From the NCBI RefSeq assembly GCF_018967865.2, contig NZ_JAHLZY020000001.1, positions 3,100,001 to 3,164,000 of the forward strand: a stretch of DNA of 64,000 nt. Reading direction: 5' to 3'. Origin of the DNA: Hymenobacter siberiensis. GTDB taxonomy: Bacteria > Bacteroidota > Bacteroidia > Cytophagales > Hymenobacteraceae. This document shows positions 59,115 to 64,000 of the stretch, piece by piece. Position 1 is the first letter of the stretch. Every line of letters starts with the position of its first letter. The notes under the pieces are model-generated. The model did no database searches and was not told where the DNA came from. It saw only the letters and a program-made list of their open reading frames with translations. Position numbers and translations under genes: made by a program.

Positions 59115-59127
59115 CTCGTTATGGCAA

Positions 59128-60921
59128 TTACATGCGCTCGGGTACCTGGATACCCAGCAGGCCGAAGGCGGCTTTCAGCTGCTCGCCGGTGCGGGCCGAC
59201 AGGGCGAGGCGCAGGTTGCGCTTGGCCAGGTCGGTTTCGGCAAAGATGGGCACTTTGGCGTAGAAGCGGTTGTAGTTGCGGGCCAGGTCGTAGGCGTATT
59301 GGGCCACCACGGCGGGCGATAGGTTCTTCGCGGCTTCTGCCACCACAGCCGGGTAGCGCGCCAGCTCCTGTATCAGCTCGCTGTCGGCGCTGTGCAGCTC
59401 GGTCACACTGGCCCAGTCGGCGGTTTCGTCAACGCCCAGCTCTACCGCTTTGCGCCGAACGGCCGCCGTGCGCGAGTGCGAGTACTGGATAAACGGCCCC
59501 GTGTCGCCCTCCAGGTTCACCGACTCTTCGGGGTTGAAGAGCATGCGCTTCTTGGGGTCCACTTTCAGCAGGTAGTATTTCAGCGCGCCCAGGCCGAGGA
59601 TGTGGTACAGCTCCTCCAGCTCGGCATCGCTGAGGCCTTCGGTTTTGCCTTTTTCGAGGGTGGCGGCTTTGGCGGCGGCCACTACGTCACGCACCAGCTC
59701 GTCGGCATCGACCACGGTGCCTTCGCGCGACTTCATCTTGCCCGAGGGCAGGTCCACCATGCCATAGCTGAGGTGGTGGATGGCGTCAGCGTAGGGCTTG
59801 CCCAGCTTTTTGAGCGTGGCCTGCAGCACCTGCATGTGGTAGTTCTGCTCGTCGGCGATGACGTAGATGCTGCTGTCGTAGCCAAAATCCTGGTACTTCA
59901 GCTCGGCCGTGCCCAGGTCCTGGGTGATGTAGACGCTGGTGCCGTCGGCGCGGAGCAGGAGCTTTTCATCAAGTCCTTCGGCCTGCAAATCGACCCACAC
60001 CGAACCGTTTTCCTTCTTGAAGAATACGCCCTTTTCCAGACCTTCCTCTACCCGCTCCTTGCCCAGCAGGTAGGTGCCCGATTCATAATAAAACTTATCG
60101 AAATCGACGCCGATGTTCTTGTATGTGGCATCGAAGCCTTCGTACACCCAGCCGTTCATCAGGCTCCAGAGGGCTTTCACTTCGGGGTCGCCGGCTTCCC
60201 AGGCCTGCAGCATCTGCTGGGCCTCGGCCATGAGGGGGGCGCTTTTCTTGGCTACTTCGTTGGTCACGCCTTCGGCCTCAAGCTGGCGGATTTCCTCGCG
60301 GTAGTGCTTCTCAAACAGCACGTAGTACTTGCCGGCGAGGTGGTCGCCCTTCAGGCCCGCGCTCTGGGGGGTTTCGCCCTGGCCGAAGTGCTGGTAGGCA
60401 ATCATCGACTTGCAGATGTGGATGCCCCGGTCGTTCACCAGGTTGGCTTTGGTGACGGTGGCGCCGGTGGCTTTCAGAATCTCGGCCACCGAGTAACCCA
60501 GGAAGTTGTTGCGCAAGTGGCCCAGGTGCAGGGGCTTGTTGGTGTTGGGCGAGGAGTACTCCACCACCACATTCTGCGGGCCATCGGTGGCCACGGACGC
60601 GGTGGCGGGCTGGGCGCGCAGCTGCTCGAACACCGCCAGCCACTCGGCATCGGCAATTTCGAGGTTCAGGAAGCCTTTCAGCACGTTGAAGCCGCTCACG
60701 CTGGGCTCGTGGGCTTTCAGCCACTCGCCCAGCGCCTGGCCGATTTGCTCGGGACCTTTGCCCAGCACTTTGGTGAGCGCAAACGTGACGAGGGTGAAGC
60801 TACCGGCAAACTCCTTGCGCGTGGGCTGGAGCGTGAGGCTGGCGGCGGGAATTTCTACGCCGAATACGGCCTGCGCGGCAGCTTGCAGGGCGGTTTTGAG
60901 GGAGTTTTCTAACTGTTGCAC
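59128..60921 (-). CDS. argS: Arginyl-tRNA synthetase
   Basis: The 597-residue class I synthetase is full length. It has the N-terminal additional domain, the HIGH-type motif SPNTNKPLHLGHLRN, LVNDRGIHICKSM, the degenerate KMSKS-type loop SGKMKSREGTVVDADEL, and a C-terminal anticodon-binding domain ending FGLLGIQVPERM. The start is a GTG at 60921, which gives the normal family N-terminus (VQQLENSLKTAL). A perfect -7 box ends four bases upstream, so this essential message seems leaderless. Confidence 0.96.
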   Translation of the reverse strand: MQQLENSLKTALQAAAQAVFGVEIPAASLTLQPTRKEFAGSFTLVTFALTKVLGKGPEQIGQALGEWLKAHEPSVSGFNVLKGFLNLEIADAEWLAVFEQLRAQPATASVATDGPQNVVVEYSSPNTNKPLHLGHLRNNFLGYSVAEILKATGATVTKANLVNDRGIHICKSMIAYQHFGQGETPQSAGLKGDHLAGKYYVLFEKHYREEIRQLEAEGVTNEVAKKSAPLMAEAQQMLQAWEAGDPEVKALWSLMNGWVYEGFDATYKNIGVDFDKFYYESGTYLLGKERVEEGLEKGVFFKKENGSVWVDLQAEGLDEKLLLRADGTSVYITQDLGTAELKYQDFGYDSSIYVIADEQNYHMQVLQATLKKLGKPYADAIHHLSYGMVDLPSGKMKSREGTVVDADELVRDVVAAAKAATLEKGKTEGLSDAELEELYHILGLGALKYYLLKVDPKKRMLFNPEESVNLEGDTGPFIQYSHSRTAAVRRKAVELGVDETADWASVTELHSADSELIQELARYPAVVAEAAKNLSPAVVAQYAYDLARNYNRFYAKVPIFAETDLAKRNLRLALSARTGEQLKAAFGLLGIQVPERM

Positions 60922-60925
60922 GGGG

Positions 60926-60933
60926 CAAAGGTA
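60926..60933 (-). promoter_or_regulatory. -7 box of argS (TACCTTTG)
   Basis: A perfect TAnnTTTG on the minus strand lies four bases before the GTG start codon. No -33 element is evident. Confidence 0.6.
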
Positions 60934-60954
60934 CGGGCTGGTACGGGGTAGCCG

Positions 60955-61128
60955 TAGCGCTGGCCGCAGTTTAGCGCGCAGTGCGTAACTGCTGGCTGCT
61001 GGTGAGGCGCGTTCGCAACTCGCCGCCTGGCCCAGGTGGTTCGGCACTGCCTGGCCGCGCGGCGGCCGTGAGTCGAAGACTCACCCCACCAGTGGCACGT
61101 AGTTACGCGCTAAACTACGGCCAGCGTC
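60955..61128. repeat. Long imperfect inverted repeat between argS and the MFS gene
   Basis: The arms of about 47 bases (60955-61003 and 61080-61128; core cgcagtttagcgcg against its inverse) match with several gaps. It fills the divergent control region and looks like an older, decayed MITE-like element. Confidence 0.6.
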
Positions 61129-61197
61129 GGCGCCAGCGAAAATGGCATTCTGCGAAATGGTGGTACTTTGCCGCTTCTCTCCCACCCGCTCCCGTTC

Positions 61198-62373
61198 ATG
61201 TCCCGTATTCTTCCCACCATTGTGGGGGCGCAGTTTTGCTGCACCTCGCTGTGGTTTGCCGGCAATGCCGTAGCGCCCGATATGGCGGCGCGCCTGCACC
61301 AGGGGCCCGGCTTTGTGGCCTCGCTCACCAGCGCCGTGCAGTTGGGCTTCATTGCCGGCACCCTGGCGTTTGCCCTGCTGGCCGTGGCCGACCGGTTCTC
61401 GCCGTCGCGGGTATTTGCGCTGAGCGCGGCGCTGGCGGCGCTCTGCAACCTGGGGCTGGTGCTGCCGGGGCTGCCAGTGGCGGGCCTGCTGGCCTGCCGG
61501 GTACTCACGGGGTTTTTCCTGGCCGGCATCTACCCGGTAGGCATGAAAATAGCGGCCGACTACTACGCGGCCGGGCTGGGCCGCTCGCTGAGCTGGCTGG
61601 TGGGGGCGCTGGTGCTGGGCACCGCGTTTCCGCACTTGCTCAAGAGCATGGGCGGGCAGTTGCCCTGGCAGGCGGTGGCCTGGGCTACCTCCGACCTGGC
61701 GCTGCTGGGCGGCGCGGCCCTCCTGCTGCTGGTGCCCGATGGCCCTTACCGCCGGGCCGGCGCGCGCCCGGCTTTCACGGCGTTTCTGGCGGGGTTCCGG
61801 CAGCCGGCGTTTCGGGCGGCGGCGTTTGGCTACTTCGGGCACATGTGGGAGCTCTACACGTTCTGGGCCTTCGTGCCGGTGGTGCTGGCGGCCTTCAATG
61901 CCCGGCACGCGGGGGCGGCGCTGCCGGTGCCGCTGCTGTCGTTCGGCATCATTGGCGGGGGCAGCCTGGCCTGCGTGGGCGCGGGGCTGCTGGCCCAGCG
62001 CCTGGGGCCGGCCCGCGTCGCAACCGGGGCGCTGGCGCTGTCGGGCATCTGCTGCCTGGCATCGGGCCTCGTGCTGGGCACGGGCTCGGGAGCGGCGCTG
62101 GGGGCTTTTCTGGGGTTCTGGGGGCTGGTGGTGGTGGCCGATTCGCCGATGTTTTCGACGCTGGTGGCCCGGCATGCCCCCGCCGAAACGCGCGGGGCCG
62201 CGCTGACTATCGTCAACTGCCTGGGCTTTGCGCTCACCATTGTCAGCGTGCAGCTCACCGGCTGGCAGGTGCTGCAGCTGCCGCAGCACCTGCTGCTGCT
62301 GCTGCCGCTGGCCGTGGGGCCGGCGCTGGGGCTGTGGGCGCTGTGGCAGGGGCGGCGGGTGGTAGAAGCGTGA
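61198..62373 (+). CDS. Major facilitator superfamily transporter
   Basis: The 391-residue inner-membrane protein has 12 predicted helices in two six-helix halves. It begins RILPTIVGAQFCCTSLWFAGNAV. Helix 2 is followed by a VADRFSPSRV loop (the usual motif-A position) and the first half ends near LLLLVPDGPYRR. The substrate is not predictable; related proteins are often annotated as nitrate/nitrite-type or drug exporters. ATG 61198 avoids a longer start in the repeat region. Confidence 0.87.
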   Translation: MSRILPTIVGAQFCCTSLWFAGNAVAPDMAARLHQGPGFVASLTSAVQLGFIAGTLAFALLAVADRFSPSRVFALSAALAALCNLGLVLPGLPVAGLLACRVLTGFFLAGIYPVGMKIAADYYAAGLGRSLSWLVGALVLGTAFPHLLKSMGGQLPWQAVAWATSDLALLGGAALLLLVPDGPYRRAGARPAFTAFLAGFRQPAFRAAAFGYFGHMWELYTFWAFVPVVLAAFNARHAGAALPVPLLSFGIIGGGSLACVGAGLLAQRLGPARVATGALALSGICCLASGLVLGTGSGAALGAFLGFWGLVVVADSPMFSTLVARHAPAETRGAALTIVNCLGFALTIVSVQLTGWQVLQLPQHLLLLLPLAVGPALGLWALWQGRRVVEA

Positions 62374-62421
62374 GGTATAGGTATACGAAGCCGCCATGCC
62401 CCTACGCCAGCCGGCCGGTTG

Positions 62422-63252
62422 CTAGGCTTTGCCGCCTGCCAGAAAACGCCTGACAGCGCGCACGTAGCCTTCGGCGAAGAACTTTTCGGTCAGTTTCTCC
62501 TGCGCCCCCAGGTGGCCGCAGTCCACGACCAGCAATTGGCGGCGCTGCTTCCGACGAGCGGCTTGCACCACGGCGGCAGAGTCGGCCAGGGGTGTGTTCT
62601 TATCCTGAGTGCCAGCAATGAGCAGCCACGGGCAGCGCACGCGGGCGGCTACGCGGGGATAGGCGGCAGCTTCGGCAGGTAGCGTTACGGTTTTGTTATT
62701 GGTGGCCTTTTGGTAAGCCACTATACCCGGCAGGTTGCCCGGGTAGCCCTCGGTGATAAGAAAATCGGGCTTGGCACTGGCCGCTGCTTCCGACCCAACA
62801 ATGGCACCCATCGACAGGCCCAGAATGCCCACCCGGTCGCGGGGTTCCAGGTGCCGCGCCTCGGCCAGCGCGGCGCGCAGGTCGGTGGCAAACTCTTCGT
62901 AGTACAGCCGCTGCGGGTCGATGGCAAAAGCCTGGCTGTGGCCAAACCCCCGATAGTCGAACAGCAGCGAGCGGTAGCCCGCGTCGGCCAGTGCCCACGC
63001 CGTGTAGATGTTGCTGGACATATTATAGGCGTCGCCGCCGGCGGCCACCACCGTGGTGTGCTGGTCAGTGGCTTTCGCGGAGGGCTCAATTAGCCAGGCC
63101 ACCAGCTTCACATGGTCGGCCGTGGTAATCTCTACCTGCCGGTATTTCAGACCCAGGGTATCGGGTTTGGCCCACCATTCGGCTACTGGGCGGATGGCAA
63201 ATGCGGGGCCGGCGGCCAGCAGCGCCAAGCAAAGAAGAAAGAAGCGTACCAT
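62422..63252 (-). CDS. Secreted alpha/beta hydrolase
   Basis: The 276-residue protein has a signal peptide (VRFFLLCLALLAAGPAFA). Its hydrolase fold has LLFDYRGFGHSQ, the nucleophile elbow GILGLSMGAIVG (Ser in GLSMG), an Asp in LLIAGTQDKNTPL and a His in VVDCGHLGAQ, so the triad is complete. It is probably a periplasmic esterase or peptidase-like enzyme. ATG 63252 is the start of the signal peptide. Confidence 0.9.
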   Translation of the reverse strand: MVRFFLLCLALLAAGPAFAIRPVAEWWAKPDTLGLKYRQVEITTADHVKLVAWLIEPSAKATDQHTTVVAAGGDAYNMSSNIYTAWALADAGYRSLLFDYRGFGHSQAFAIDPQRLYYEEFATDLRAALAEARHLEPRDRVGILGLSMGAIVGSEAAASAKPDFLITEGYPGNLPGIVAYQKATNNKTVTLPAEAAAYPRVAARVRCPWLLIAGTQDKNTPLADSAAVVQAARRKQRRQLLVVDCGHLGAQEKLTEKFFAEGYVRAVRRFLAGGKA

Positions 63253-63412
63253 GTAAAAAGTGGAAATTCGGGTAGCCAGGACACTATATCCCAAGCCGTG
63301 GATAGACTTTCCCCGCCAATGAACGTTGCATCCAAATCCTTAGCCTGTGCCAGCGCAGCCGGACACAATCAGTCGGTGGCTAGCATCGTGGCCCGCATCT
63401 AAAGCGGCCAAG

Positions 63413-63424
63413 CCCCCCCCCCCC
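63413..63424. other. C12 homopolymer in a 310-bp gap
   Basis: Twelve consecutive C lie in the gene-free gap 63253-63562. The gap also marks the switch from GC-rich to AT-rich DNA. Nothing else in it can be supported; the homopolymer may be unstable or misassembled. Confidence 0.7.
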
Positions 63425-63562
63425 GCGCCATCCAGACGAATAACCCACCGAAACTTCAAGCAACAGAGAGCCCCGTCGGTGTCTGGCGAGGCGTTTCAAT
63501 AATTAACTCTTTATATTGGATTTAAAAACCCATTCATTCGCCACTTCAAGGCTTAATATACT

Positions 63563-64000
63563 ATGGAACACTCAGGCTTAGAAATTGCAAAGGATGTCGT
63601 AACAACTGCAAAGCCATTAACTGACTTAATATTACCAGCATTATTAGCTCCAAGAATTAAATCAGTAATAGATTTTTTAAAGAAAAAAGGCATTGAAAAA
63701 AGCAGCTCATCAGAAGCCGTTGAGAAGAGCTTCCGAAATTATTTAAATGATGCATACGGGCACTTTTGTGTAATGAACACGCTAGTATTTCCAAATCAGC
63801 AGATTCTAATCAAAGATATTTATCAGCCATTAACATTAAGAACAAGTTATGGATATGAGATAAAAGAGATAAATGTTTTTGAAATGAGGCATCTTGAAAA
63901 ATACGGAAGAATACTAATTGCTGATACAGCAGGTATGGGTAAATCGACCTTAGTTAAATGGATAGGAGCTTCAATTATAGAGCAAAACACATCCATCCCC
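63563..64000 (+). CDS. N-terminal part of a NACHT-type STAND NTPase (runs off the window)
   Basis: From the ATG at 63563 the frame is open to the last base: 146 residues, incomplete. A helical N-terminal segment (about 1-70, with DLILPALLAPRIKSVIDFLKK) is followed by a P-loop at about 119-129 (IADTAGMGKST) preceded by hydrophobic ILI. This is the Walker A of NACHT proteins, many of which are bacterial antiphage sensors. GC content is far below the rest of the window, which suggests transfer. The sensor domain would lie beyond the window. Confidence 0.75.
   Translation, partial: MEHSGLEIAKDVVTTAKPLTDLILPALLAPRIKSVIDFLKKKGIEKSSSSEAVEKSFRNYLNDAYGHFCVMNTLVFPNQQILIKDIYQPLTLRTSYGYEIKEINVFEMRHLEKYGRILIADTAGMGKSTLVKWIGASIIEQNTSIP

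Noticed and set aside
60981..62453. 490-codon frame overlapping the MFS gene on the same strand
   Set aside because: It is a shifted reading of the MFS gene, Gly/Ala/Arg-rich with no helices in the expected places.

Overview
The window reads as chromosomal DNA of an aerobic Bacteroidota of the Hymenobacter type (Cytophagales). The evidence is high GC coding sequence with strong NNC/NNG codon bias, menaquinone genes (menB, menE, menA), a GT3-type glycogen synthase, a BlaI/M56 pair, a TonB-dependent receptor relic, an ECF sigma/anti-sigma pair whose anti-sigma ends in an outer-membrane barrel, and repeated promoter boxes of the Bacteroidota type TAnnTTTG. No rRNA or tRNA gene was seen. The genus call is inference; no alignment was run.

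Layout. 1-5.8 kb: menB, rhodanese, membrane protein, menE, a DUF481-like barrel, another barrel, and an Aba4-like DUF4281 protein. 5.8-10.3 kb: a decaying zone with two convergent pseudogenes (membrane protein; TonB receptor), then a PAS sensor followed by a duplicated CZB-like/PAS module that is partly broken. 10.4-13.2 kb: tatD, then a blaI-M56 operon behind a perfect 25-bp-arm palindrome; the M56 protein ends in POTRA-like domains. 13.3-21.3 kb: an exopolysaccharide region (GT2, NodB deacetylase, GT4, flippase, Wzz-like, O-antigen ligase/polymerase). 21.3-28.8 kb: DinB, SpoIIE phosphatase, a DppC-like permease with a small partner, GT2 plus a UPF0104 flippase-like protein, and ruvC.

28.8-30.5 kb is an AT-rich island: an IS5-type element sits between a promoter box and the start codon of a gene that also carries an internal stop. 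30.6-37.2 kb: PhzF, the sigma/anti-sigma pair, a chimeric relic of an alpha/beta hydrolase and hutI, and a divergent pair whose start codons both lie in the arms of one inverted repeat. 37.4-55.4 kb: mostly housekeeping genes (GH13 enzyme, YitT, esterase, nitroreductase, glycogen synthase, STAS, RNase Z, queuosine-precursor transporter, trpS, CoA-transferase, methyltransferase, DEAD-box helicase). 55.5-63.3 kb: an unknown conserved protein, menA, glutathione peroxidase, a LOG-family protein, argS, an MFS transporter and a hydrolase. The last 440 bases are AT-rich and begin a NACHT-type P-loop NTPase that runs off the window; it is the best candidate here for the edge of a defence locus.

Two themes run through the window. 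Intergenic gaps are full of nested perfect or near-perfect palindromes, several acting as terminators, supplying start or stop codons, or inserted in frame inside genes. Gene decay (frameshifts, nonsense codons, deletions that join fragments) is concentrated at four loci.
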